Shown: positions 35,126 through 42,567 of the stretch, one piece after another | Layout: every line of letters begins with the position of its first letter | Position numbering within the stretch: the first letter of the stretch is position 1 | Source: Streptomyces sp. NRRL WC-3618 | GTDB lineage: Bacteria; Actinomycetota; Actinomycetes; Streptomycetales; Streptomycetaceae | NCBI RefSeq assembly: GCF_001280005.1 | Contig: NZ_LGDW01000085.1 | Location: forward strand, 1-64,000 | Direction: 5' to 3' | Length of the DNA: 64,000 bases | The notes under the pieces: model-generated | Database searches by the model: none | What the model was told of the DNA's origin: nothing | What the model saw: only the letters and a program-made list of their open reading frames with translations | Program-made: the position numbers and the translations under genes

Positions 35126-36532
35126 TCACACGTACCGCAGCTCCGCCGGACGCAGCGACCTGCGCAGCAACGGCAGCGAGGTCGCCGCGGCGAGCAGACA
35201 GAACAGGTACACCGCCGGTGGGACCAGCAACGCCGTGAACGGGACCGAGCGGCTGCCGTCGTGGGCGATCAACGCGAACCAGCCGCCGATCAGCAGGCCC
35301 CCGCCGCCCGCCAGCAGCAGCGCCGGCGCCAGCGGCAGGGCCGTCTCCAGGAGCAGCGCCCGGCCGAGCACCGCACGCGGCACTCCGGCGGCGACCTGCG
35401 CCGCCAGGCCCCGGCGGCGGGTCGCCACCGACTCGGCGGTGCCGACGCCGAGCCCGCACAGCGTGATCAGCAGTGCGACCAGGACGGCGGCCCCGGTCAG
35501 GTCGACGCCGGTCGTGTAGAACGACATGGGCGAGGCCAGCATGTCGTCGCCGCGCGCACGGAGCGAGGTCAGCAGCACCTCACGGACACCGACGAACCCC
35601 GTGCCCACGGTGGTCACCAGCAGCACCGCCGCATGGGTGCGCGCGGCGGCCCACGGGTCGTCGCGCAGCCGCTCCGCCGCGATCAGCGTCGCCGGATCGG
35701 CGGTACGCGCCGCGAGGATCCGCCCCGTGAACCGGGCGGTGGCGCCGGTCAGCCACAGGGCGCCCACCCCGGTGCCGATCACCACGGCGAACACCAGCCC
35801 CGGCGCGGTCTCGTACCCGCCGAACGTGGCCGGCGCCATCAGCAGCCCCACGAACAGCAGACCCAGGGCCGCCATCGGGACCGGCATCCCCGGACCACGC
35901 CCCTCGCCCGGAGGCACCCGCCGTACCCGGCCCAGCGGCGAGGCGACCACGCGGCGCAGCGCCGTGACGCTCACCAGCGCGCCCACCACCGGCACGGCCA
36001 CCGCGACCAGGGCGAACCCGGGCCAGAGGAGGGCCGGCGGCTGCCGCCACTCGCGCAGCAGGAACAGCACGGACCATACGGTGGCGAGCGCCGCGCCGAG
36101 CAGACAGGCGAGCCCCGTCTCCAGCGCCGCGATCCGCCGCACCTGCGCCGCGCCGGCCCCCGCCAGCCGCAACGCGGCCAGCCGCCGGTCCCGGTGCACG
36201 GCCCCGACCCGCGCACACTGGCCGAGAAACCCGAGCACGGGCACGAGCAGCAGTACGAGGACGAGGACCACGCCGGAGCGTTCGCCGGGCTGGTCCAGCA
36301 GCCCGTTGCCGAGGGGCACGTCGCGGTACCCGCGTACCGAGGCGATGGCCAGGGCGGCCAGCGCGAACCCGGTCGCGAGAGCGGCCCCCACCGCCGTGAG
36401 CGCGACCCGCCACCACTCCCGCCGGTCGGACCCCCGGGTGAGCAGCCAGGCAAGCCGCAGATCGGCCCGGAGCGCACGGGCCGGGCGGGCACCCGCTCCC
36501 GGGATCCTCGAGATCATCGTCGTGGACGTCAC
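35126..36532 (-). CDS. FtsX/MacB-type ABC permease
   Basis: About 468 residues with eight or more hydrophobic segments and the FtsX-like arrangement of two permease halves (conserved GLGVGTAESVATRRRGLAAQVAAGVPR-type loop, split here as ESVATRRRGLAAQVAAGVP). GTG 36532 overlaps the ATPase stop (GTGA). With the ATPase it forms a MacB/BceB-like transporter that either exports a toxic peptide or acts as a flux sensor. Third gene of a PadR-controlled operon. Confidence 0.88.
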   Translation of the reverse strand: MTSTTMISRIPGAGARPARALRADLRLAWLLTRGSDRREWWRVALTAVGAALATGFALAALAIASVRGYRDVPLGNGLLDQPGERSGVVLVLVLLLVPVLGFLGQCARVGAVHRDRRLAALRLAGAGAAQVRRIAALETGLACLLGAALATVWSVLFLLREWRQPPALLWPGFALVAVAVPVVGALVSVTALRRVVASPLGRVRRVPPGEGRGPGMPVPMAALGLLFVGLLMAPATFGGYETAPGLVFAVVIGTGVGALWLTGATARFTGRILAARTADPATLIAAERLRDDPWAAARTHAAVLLVTTVGTGFVGVREVLLTSLRARGDDMLASPMSFYTTGVDLTGAAVLVALLITLCGLGVGTAESVATRRRGLAAQVAAGVPRAVLGRALLLETALPLAPALLLAGGGGLLIGGWFALIAHDGSRSVPFTALLVPPAVYLFCLLAAATSLPLLRRSLRPAELRYV

Positions 36533-37263
36533 TGGGCAACCTCCGCCGAGGTCGCGGCACCGGTGGCCGCCACCGTGCCGTCGCTCAGCCTCAGCTCGCG
36601 GTCCGCGTACGCCGCCACCTGGGCGTCGTGCGTGATCAGCAGGACCGCTGCGCCGGACTCGCGGGCCGTGTGGGTGAGCGCCGTCATCACCTGCTCGCCC
36701 GCGAGGGAGTCCAGCGCGCCGGTCGGCTCGTCGGCGAAGACCACCTTCGGGCCGGTGACCAGGGCCCGGGCCAGCGAGACGCGCTGCGCCTGGCCGCCGC
36801 TCAGCTCGCCGGGCCGCAGCACCTGTTGCCCGAGCACCCCGAACCGCTCCAGCCACTCGCCCGCCCGCTCGTGCGCCGCCGCGCGCGCCGTCCCCGCGAG
36901 CAGCAGCGGCAACGCCACGTTGTCGAGCACGGTCAGCTCCGGAATCAGCTGCCCGAACTGGAAGACGACCCCGAACTCCGTGCGCCGCAGCTCGCTCAGC
37001 CGCCGCTCGGGCAGCGTGTCGAGCCGCTCCCCGCCGTACTCGACGGTGCCCGCGTCCGGCCGGACGATCCCCGCCAGGCAGTGCAGCAGCGTCGATTTTC
37101 CGCTGCCGCTGGCTCCCGTGACGGCAAGGATCTCGCCGGCCCGCAGCTCGACCGAGGCGCCGCGCAGGGCGTGTGTCCTGCCGTGGGACTTGGACAGATG
37201 GCGGGCCGCCAGCAGTGGTGGAGGGGCGGCGTTTTCGGACGGGCCCCCGTTTGTGATGGTCAT
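36529..37263 (-). CDS. ABC transporter ATPase (MacB/LolD type)
   Basis: 244 residues. Walker A GASGSGKST, signature LSGGQAQRVSLARAL, Walker B VVFADEPTGALD and the H-loop in LLITHDAQVA are all present. This subfamily energises FtsX-like permeases. ATG 37263 has GGAGG nine bases upstream and overlaps the PadR stop (ATGA), while its own stop overlaps the permease start, so the three genes are translationally coupled. Confidence 0.93.
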   Translation of the reverse strand: MTITNGGPSENAAPPPLLAARHLSKSHGRTHALRGASVELRAGEILAVTGASGSGKSTLLHCLAGIVRPDAGTVEYGGERLDTLPERRLSELRRTEFGVVFQFGQLIPELTVLDNVALPLLLAGTARAAAHERAGEWLERFGVLGQQVLRPGELSGGQAQRVSLARALVTGPKVVFADEPTGALDSLAGEQVMTALTHTARESGAAVLLITHDAQVAAYADRELRLSDGTVAATGAATSAEVAQ

Positions 37264-37793
37264 GCCGTTTCTACCTCCGCGGTCAGTGTGGTGAGCCGGG
37301 CCGCCGTGGTGGTCATCCAACGGAGGTCGGCGTCAAGGTGGTTGAGGGCGTAGTCCGCCGAGAGCACGGTCGACAGATCCGAGGCCGGCGAGGTCTTGAC
37401 CGCCGTAAGCTCCCGCATCCGGGCCATGTGCGCGGCCCGCTGGTCCAGCAGATACGCGGCCGGGTCCCCGTCGGCCAGGATCGAGACGACGACCTTGGCG
37501 AAGATCTCGTTGACGACGTGCGGCGCGGGTGCGCTGATCTGCCGTACCCAGTCGGCGAGTTCACGCTCCCCGTCGCCGGTCGCCCGGTACTTCGTCCGCT
37601 CCGGACCGCCGTCCGCGTCGGTGCCGTCGACCTCCGCGAGCCCGTCGCGTACCAGGCGCTGCAAGGTCGTGTAGACCTGCCCGTAGGCCAACGGGCGGGC
37701 CTGCGGGAAGCGTTCGTCGTGCCGTCGCTTGAGGTCGTAGCCATGGCTCGGCCCTCCGGCGAGCAGCCCCAGCAGGATGTGACGGGTGCTCAT
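37260..37793 (-). CDS. PadR family transcriptional regulator
   Basis: 177 residues. N-terminal winged helix (HILLGLLAGGPSHGYDLKRR, then YGQVYTTLQRLVRDGLAEV) is the PadR signature, followed by a helical C-terminal dimerisation region. It likely represses its own operon and the ABC transporter downstream, released by the exported compound. ATG 37793 is the usual start (MSTRHILLG); an ATG at 37802 is also possible. No clear Shine-Dalgarno, and a palindrome lies 20-30 bases upstream. Confidence 0.9.
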   Translation of the reverse strand: MSTRHILLGLLAGGPSHGYDLKRRHDERFPQARPLAYGQVYTTLQRLVRDGLAEVDGTDADGGPERTKYRATGDGERELADWVRQISAPAPHVVNEIFAKVVVSILADGDPAAYLLDQRAAHMARMRELTAVKTSPASDLSTVLSADYALNHLDADLRWMTTTAARLTTLTAEVETA

Positions 37794-37811
37794 GCGGATC
37801 ATTATGCATCG

Positions 37812-37823
37812 AGTACATGTACT
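37812..37823. promoter_or_regulatory. 12-bp palindrome AGTACATGTACT, candidate PadR operator
   Basis: Perfect palindrome with ATGT/ACAT elements typical of PadR-binding sites, just upstream of the regulator start, in an AT-rich patch. Fits autoregulation. Confidence 0.5.
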
Positions 37824-38048
37824 GAGTGAATAGTCGAAGGGAGAGGGGGCGGGCGGATGGTGGGTGAGGGGCGTGCGTGGCGGGAATCCGGCGGGCTTCG
37901 ACCACAGGCCGACGGAAGAACCGCGGAATGTGACCGGCGGTACCGTGGTTCGTCCGTTCATCCACGTCTGCGGCCGCGCCCACTGGGTAGGCCTGCGAAA
38001 GAAACCCGCCAATCGCCGTCAGCCGTCGTACGCGACAAGGAGGCCTCC

Positions 38049-38264
38049 GTGGCCGTACCGGCCTACATCTTCACCGCCGAGAGCGCGTCCGCCGAGGCGC
38101 CGCTCACCAGTGAGCCGCCGCTGCCCGCCGCCGAGCCCCTCACCAGTGAGCCCCCGCTCGCCGACGCGGAGGCGATGACGAGCGAGCACGCCGACGCCGA
38201 AGCGGACCCCACGGGACTGTACGAGGGCCCGGTCGCGGCGCTGTCGGACCTCGCGGGGCTGTAG
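38049..38264 (+). CDS. Small repeat-containing acidic protein before malQ
   Basis: 71 residues from GTG 38049, five bases after AAGGAGG. The stop TAG is directly followed by the malQ ATG, so the two genes are abutting and probably co-translated. The sequence is acidic and Ala/Pro/Ser-rich, with the heptapeptide LTSEPPL present twice and a third partial copy (MTSEHAD). No domain or signal peptide recognised. It could be a leader peptide, a ribosomally made precursor or simply a small protein; the ribosome binding site argues it is translated. Confidence 0.6.
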   Translation: MAVPAYIFTAESASAEAPLTSEPPLPAAEPLTSEPPLADAEAMTSEHADAEADPTGLYEGPVAALSDLAGL

Positions 38265-40373
38265 ATGTCCGTACACACGCCGGCCGAGCCCGCCGGGAGT
38301 CACCAGAGCGGCCAGGAGGGCCGGTCCGAGGAACGGCGCGCGCTCGCCCGCCTCGCCGAACTGCACGGCGTCGCCCCCTCCTTCAACCCCTCCCCGGACC
38401 GTACGGTCGACGCCTCCGACTCCGCGCTCGTCGCCGTGCTGGCCGCGCTCGGCGTCGACGCGACCACCCCGGACGCCGTCCGGGCCGCCCTCGCCACCCG
38501 GGAACGGGAACTGGCGGCGCGACTGCTGCCGCCGACCGTCGTGTGCGGCGCCGACGGTACGGCGACCGCGCTGGCACATCTTCCCGAGGGCACCCGGCTG
38601 CGCATCCGCACCGAACAGGGCGAGATCTGCGACTCCGTCGACCTACTCCCGCCCGGAATCCACGAGTTGGACGCCCTCGCACCCGACGGCCGCACCGCCC
38701 GCGCCCACCTCGTCGTCGCCCCGGCCCGACTGCCCACGCCCACCGGACGCTCGTACGGCCTCCTCGTCCAGCTCTACTCCCTGCTGTCCCGGCGCTCCTG
38801 GGGCATGGGCGACCTGGGTGATCTCGGGGAGCTGAGTGACTGGGCCGGGCGGGCACTCGGCGTTGGATTCGTGCAGGTCAACCCGTTGCACGCGGCCGTT
38901 CCCGGGGCGCCGACCGACCCGTCCCCCTACCGCCCGTCCTCCCGACGCTTCCCTGATCCCGTACATCTGCGGGTCGAGGCCGTCCCGGAGTTCGCGTACA
39001 TCCAGGCGCCCGAGGACCGTGAGCGGGTGCGCGGGCTGCTGGAGCGGGCCGGGCGGCTGCGGGAGTCGGTGCTCGACAAGGGCGCGCTGATCGACCGGGA
39101 CGCCGTATGGGAACTCAAGCGCGAGGCACTGGAGTTGGTGTGCGCCGTACCGCTCGGGCCCGGACGGCGGGCCGCGTACGCCGACTTCCTCGCGCGGGCC
39201 GGTGAGGCGCTGGAGGACCACGCCACCTGGTGCGCGCTGGCCGAGAGGCACGGCTCGGACTGGTCGCGCTGGCCGGCCGGTCTCCAGGACCCCCGGTCGG
39301 CCGAAACCGCCCGCGCACGGGGCGAGTTGATGGACCGCGTCGACTTCCACTCCCGCCTCGCCTGGCTCACCGACACCCAACTCGCCGACGCCCAGCGCAC
39401 GGCACGCGACGCGGGCATGCCGGTCGGGATCGTGCACGACCTCGCGGTCGGCGTGCATCCCGGGGGCGCCGACGCCTGGGCGCAGCAGGAGTACTTCGCG
39501 GCCGGCATGTCGGTCGGCGCGCCCCCGGACGCGTTCAACGCGCGCGGCCAGGACTGGGGCCTGCCACCCTGGCGGCCGGACCGCCTGGCCGAGTCCGGCT
39601 ACGCCCCGTACCGCCAACTGCTGCGGTCCCTCTTCGGCTACGCGGGCGCCCTGCGCATCGACCACGTCATGGGCCTGTTCCGGCTCTGGTGGGTGCCCCA
39701 GGGCCTGGCGCCGACGGAGGGGGCGTACGTCCGGTACGACGCCGAGGTGATGCTCGCCGTCCTCGCGCTGGAGGCCTCGCGGGCCGGGGCGGTCGTCATC
39801 GGCGAGGACCTGGGAACCGTCGAACCGGGGGTGCGGGAGACGCTGCACGAACGCGGGGTGCTCGGCACGTCCGTGCTGTGGTTCGAACGGGACTGGGACG
39901 GCGACGGGCGCCCCCTGCCCCCCGACCACTGGCGCGCCGACTGCCTCGCCACCGTCACCACCCACGACCTGCCGCCCACCGCAGCCCGCCTCACCGGCGA
40001 GCACGTCGAACTGCGCGACCGGCTGGGCCTGTTGACCAACCCTCTGGCCGAGGAGCGGGCCGACGCCGCCGCCGACACGAACGAGTGGCTGACCCTGCTC
40101 TCCCGCCTTGACCTGCTGAAGGGGGCGGCGGAGGAGGCCGAGATCCAGGCCGTCCACCGCTATCTGCTGCGCACCCCCGCCCGCATGATCGGCGTCTGGC
40201 TCCCGGACGGCGTCGGCGACCGCCGCCCGCAGAACCTGCCGGGTACGTGGGACCAGTACCCGAACTGGCGGCTGCCCATCGCCGACGCGGAGGGCCGGCC
40301 CATGACGCTGGAGGAGCTCGCGGGGTCGTCGCGGCTGTGGGCGCTGATGGAGGTGCTGCGGGAGGGCGGGTGA
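38265..40373 (+). CDS. malQ: 4-alpha-glucanotransferase (amylomaltase, GH77)
   Basis: 702 residues. GH77 enzyme that transfers alpha-1,4-glucan segments in maltodextrin and glycogen metabolism. The nucleophile Asp466 is in RIDHVMGLFRLWW, the acid/base Glu514 in IGEDLGTVE, and the third carboxylate Asp568 in TTHDLPPTAAR. An N-terminal extension of about 150 residues beyond the Thermus enzyme is usual for bacterial MalQ of the E. coli type. Starts immediately after the stop of the small upstream gene. Cytoplasmic. Unambiguous. Confidence 0.95.
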   Translation: MSVHTPAEPAGSHQSGQEGRSEERRALARLAELHGVAPSFNPSPDRTVDASDSALVAVLAALGVDATTPDAVRAALATRERELAARLLPPTVVCGADGTATALAHLPEGTRLRIRTEQGEICDSVDLLPPGIHELDALAPDGRTARAHLVVAPARLPTPTGRSYGLLVQLYSLLSRRSWGMGDLGDLGELSDWAGRALGVGFVQVNPLHAAVPGAPTDPSPYRPSSRRFPDPVHLRVEAVPEFAYIQAPEDRERVRGLLERAGRLRESVLDKGALIDRDAVWELKREALELVCAVPLGPGRRAAYADFLARAGEALEDHATWCALAERHGSDWSRWPAGLQDPRSAETARARGELMDRVDFHSRLAWLTDTQLADAQRTARDAGMPVGIVHDLAVGVHPGGADAWAQQEYFAAGMSVGAPPDAFNARGQDWGLPPWRPDRLAESGYAPYRQLLRSLFGYAGALRIDHVMGLFRLWWVPQGLAPTEGAYVRYDAEVMLAVLALEASRAGAVVIGEDLGTVEPGVRETLHERGVLGTSVLWFERDWDGDGRPLPPDHWRADCLATVTTHDLPPTAARLTGEHVELRDRLGLLTNPLAEERADAAADTNEWLTLLSRLDLLKGAAEEAEIQAVHRYLLRTPARMIGVWLPDGVGDRRPQNLPGTWDQYPNWRLPIADAEGRPMTLEELAGSSRLWALMEVLREGG

Positions 40374-40462
40374 CCGTGCCGGGAGCCCGTCGTGGGGCGC
40401 CCGGTCCCCTCATACGGCACCCCGGGCGCGCGGCCCCGCCGGGCGTTCGCTACTTTTGCACC

Positions 40463-40726
40463 GTGGACAACAAGAACGCCCTGCGCGCCGGCGCCCTGGT
40501 GGCCGGCACGACGCTGATGATGCTGCTCATGACGTCTCCCGCGCTCGCGGTCGCCCGCGACGACGGTGACGACCCCGGCCCCGGCCTGAGCGTCATCGAG
40601 ACGCTGGGCCTCTACGTTGTCGCCCCGATCGGTCTGTTCGCGATCATCGCGGGTCTGGTGATGGTCCTGGACAGGTCCTCGGACCGCGCTCCCAAGGTCG
40701 CCAAGCCCGCCAAGGCGAAGGCCTGA
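40463..40726 (+). CDS. Small membrane protein
   Basis: 87 residues from GTG 40463. Hydrophobic segment one (ALVAGTTLMMLLMTSPALAVA) looks like a signal peptide or anchor; segment two (LGLYVVAPIGLFAIIAGLVMVL) is a clear membrane helix, followed by a Lys/Ala-rich cytoplasmic tail. No Shine-Dalgarno is visible; TACTTT at 40451-40456 lies six bases before the GTG, so the message may be leaderless. The family is common in Streptomyces but uncharacterised to my knowledge. The stop codon lies inside a 20-bp tandem duplication. Confidence 0.7.
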   Translation: MDNKNALRAGALVAGTTLMMLLMTSPALAVARDDGDDPGPGLSVIETLGLYVVAPIGLFAIIAGLVMVLDRSSDRAPKVAKPAKAKA

Positions 40727-40760
40727 CCTTCCGGGCTACGGCCTGACCTTCCGGGCCACG
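40721..40760 (+). repeat. 20-bp tandem duplication over a stop codon
   Basis: GCCTGACCTTCCGGGCTACG (40721-40740) is repeated at 40741-40760 with one mismatch, and a third degenerate start follows (GTCTGACC). The TGA of the small membrane-protein gene is within the first copy. Confidence 0.85.
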
Positions 40761-40835
40761 GTCTGACCTCTCGTACCGAGGGCGCCGTTCTCATCCCGTC
40801 CGTCATGGGGTGACAACGCCGCCCTCGGCGTGTTC

Positions 40836-41345
40836 TCAGCCGTCCGTCGCCGCCAGCAACTCCCGCAGCAGGTCGGCCAGTTGGCCGGCCTTCCCGGCGT
40901 CGAGGGCGGCCAGGGCCCGGGTCTGGGCGGCGACACCGGCACCCACCGCTTCGTCGACGCGGCTCAGCCCGTCCTCCGTGAGGGTGACCTGGAGGCCGCG
41001 CCGGTCATGGGGATCGGGGGAGCGGCGGACAAGCCCGGCCCGCTCCAGCTTGTCGAGACGGCCCGTCATCCCGCCGGTGGTGAGCATCAGCGTCGACGAC
41101 AGCTGACGCGGCGAGAGCGTGTACGGCTCGCCCGCCCGGCGCAGGGTCGCGAGCACGTCGAACTCGCCGCGCGCGATCCCGAAGGGCGCGTACGCCTTCT
41201 CCGTACGGTCGCCCATGGTGCGCGCGAGCCGGTAGATACGGCCGAACACCTCCATCGCGGCGGTGTCGAGATCGGGCCGCACCACCGCCCACTGGTCGAT
41301 GATCGCGTCGACGGAGTCCCTGCGCTGCGGCGGCTGTGCACTCAT
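40836..41345 (-). CDS. MarR family transcriptional regulator
   Basis: 169 residues. Helical N-terminus, then the MarR winged helix: FDVLATLRRAG, LSPRQLSSTLMLTTGGMTGRLDKLERAGLV and the wing DPHDRRGLQVTLTEDG. It probably represses the divergent EamA transporter gene, its own promoter sharing the same 160-bp region. ATG 41345 is taken as start (MSAQPPQRRD); a GTG at 41381 is possible. Homologues commonly respond to phenolic or oxidant ligands, unknown here. Confidence 0.92.
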   Translation of the reverse strand: MSAQPPQRRDSVDAIIDQWAVVRPDLDTAAMEVFGRIYRLARTMGDRTEKAYAPFGIARGEFDVLATLRRAGEPYTLSPRQLSSTLMLTTGGMTGRLDKLERAGLVRRSPDPHDRRGLQVTLTEDGLSRVDEAVGAGVAAQTRALAALDAGKAGQLADLLRELLAATDG

Positions 41346-41449
41346 GCGCCGAGTATCGCCGAGCAGGGGGCGAACAGTCACTCGCGAGAAAGTAGCTCGG
41401 CAGTAACTCAGTAGTGGCTCAGGTAGCTCTCAGGTAGCTTGACGGAAAT

Positions 41450-41467
41450 TAGCTTAGCGCTAAGCTA
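41450..41467. promoter_or_regulatory. Perfect 18-bp palindrome TAGCTTAGCGCTAAGCTA
   Basis: Lies between the divergent MarR and EamA genes, 42 bases before the EamA start. Half-sites related to GTAGCT recur nearby (CAGGTAGCT twice at 41420-41440, GTAGCTC at 41391). Very likely the MarR operator. Confidence 0.7.
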
Positions 41468-41508
41468 CTTACTGCCGACCTACTCTGCAGCTTCGAAGGA
41501 TGCGCCGC

Positions 41509-42465
41509 ATGTCCGCGAACCGCTCCGCCCTCGTCCCCGTCATAGCCCTCACCGCCCTGGCACCCATCTCCTGGGGCACCACCTACGCGGTCACCACCGA
41601 GTTCCTCCCGCCCGACCGCCCCCTCTTCACCGCCCTGCTGCGCGCCCTGCCCGCCGGTCTCGTGCTGCTCGCGCTGACCCGGGTACTGCCGCGCGGCGCC
41701 TGGTGGTGGAAGGCGACCGTCCTGGGCGCGCTCAACATCGGCGCCTTCTTCCCGCTGCTGTTCCTGTCCGCGTACCGGCTGCCGGGCGGTATGGCGGCGG
41801 TCGTCGGGTCGGTCGGCCCGCTCTTCGTCGCCGGGCTCGCGACGCTGCTCCTGGGCGAACGTCCGTCCGTACGCACCCTGCTCACCGGGGTCGCGGCGGC
41901 GCTCGGCGTCAGTCTCGTCGTGCTGAAGGCGGCCGGGGCGCTGGACGCCGTGGGCGTACTGGCCGCCCTCGCCTCCACCGCGTCGATGTCGACGGGCACC
42001 GTCCTGACGAAGCGCTGGGGCCGCCCGGACGGCGTGGGCCCGCTCGCCCTCACCGGCTGGCAACTGACCGCCGGCGGGCTGCTCATCGCGCCCCTCGCCG
42101 CGCTCGTCGAGGGCGCCCCGCCCGCGCTGGACGGCCGGGCCGCCGCCGGGTACCTCTACCTCGCGCTGGCGAACACGGCGGTGGCGTACTGGCTCTGGTT
42201 CCGTGGCATCGGCCGCCTCACCGCGACCCAGGTCACCTTCCTCGGCCCACTGTCCCCGCTGACCGCCGCGTTCGTCGGCTGGGCGGCCCTCGGCCAGGCA
42301 CTGACACCGGTCCAACTGGCGGGAATGGGACTGGCGTTCGGGGCGACCGTGGCGGGGCAGACAGGGGTGCGCCGGACCGACGCCCCGGTGAGGGCGTCGG
42401 CGGTGGCGGCCTCGGAATCCGGGGCGGGGGAGGGACGGCTTCCCGTCCTGATGTCGCGTCGCTGA
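41509..42465 (+). CDS. EamA/DMT family transporter
   Basis: About 318 residues with ten predicted membrane helices in two homologous EamA halves (ISWGTTYAVTTEFLPP opening the first; PLSPLTAAFVGWAALGQALTP in the second). Drug/metabolite exporter, often of amino acids or toxic compounds. ATG 41509 is preferred because GAAGGA sits about nine bases upstream, while the ATG at 41500 overlaps that site. Divergent from the MarR gene and probably its target. Confidence 0.9.
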   Translation: MSANRSALVPVIALTALAPISWGTTYAVTTEFLPPDRPLFTALLRALPAGLVLLALTRVLPRGAWWWKATVLGALNIGAFFPLLFLSAYRLPGGMAAVVGSVGPLFVAGLATLLLGERPSVRTLLTGVAAALGVSLVVLKAAGALDAVGVLAALASTASMSTGTVLTKRWGRPDGVGPLALTGWQLTAGGLLIAPLAALVEGAPPALDGRAAAGYLYLALANTAVAYWLWFRGIGRLTATQVTFLGPLSPLTAAFVGWAALGQALTPVQLAGMGLAFGATVAGQTGVRRTDAPVRASAVAASESGAGEGRLPVLMSRR

Positions 42466-42482
42466 GCGCCCCCCGATACGCC

Positions 42483-42518
42483 GAACGGCGCGCCCCGGTA
42501 GATCGGGGCGCGCCGTTC
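42483..42518. terminator. Bidirectional hairpin between EamA gene and pepN
   Basis: Perfect 15-bp arms GAACGGCGCGCCCCG and CGGGGCGCGCCGTTC around loop GTAGAT, located between convergent genes. Confidence 0.85.
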
Positions 42519-42567
42519 GACAAGGCGCTCAGTGCGAGTCGGTGACCTATGAGGGTCGGTCGGTGAC

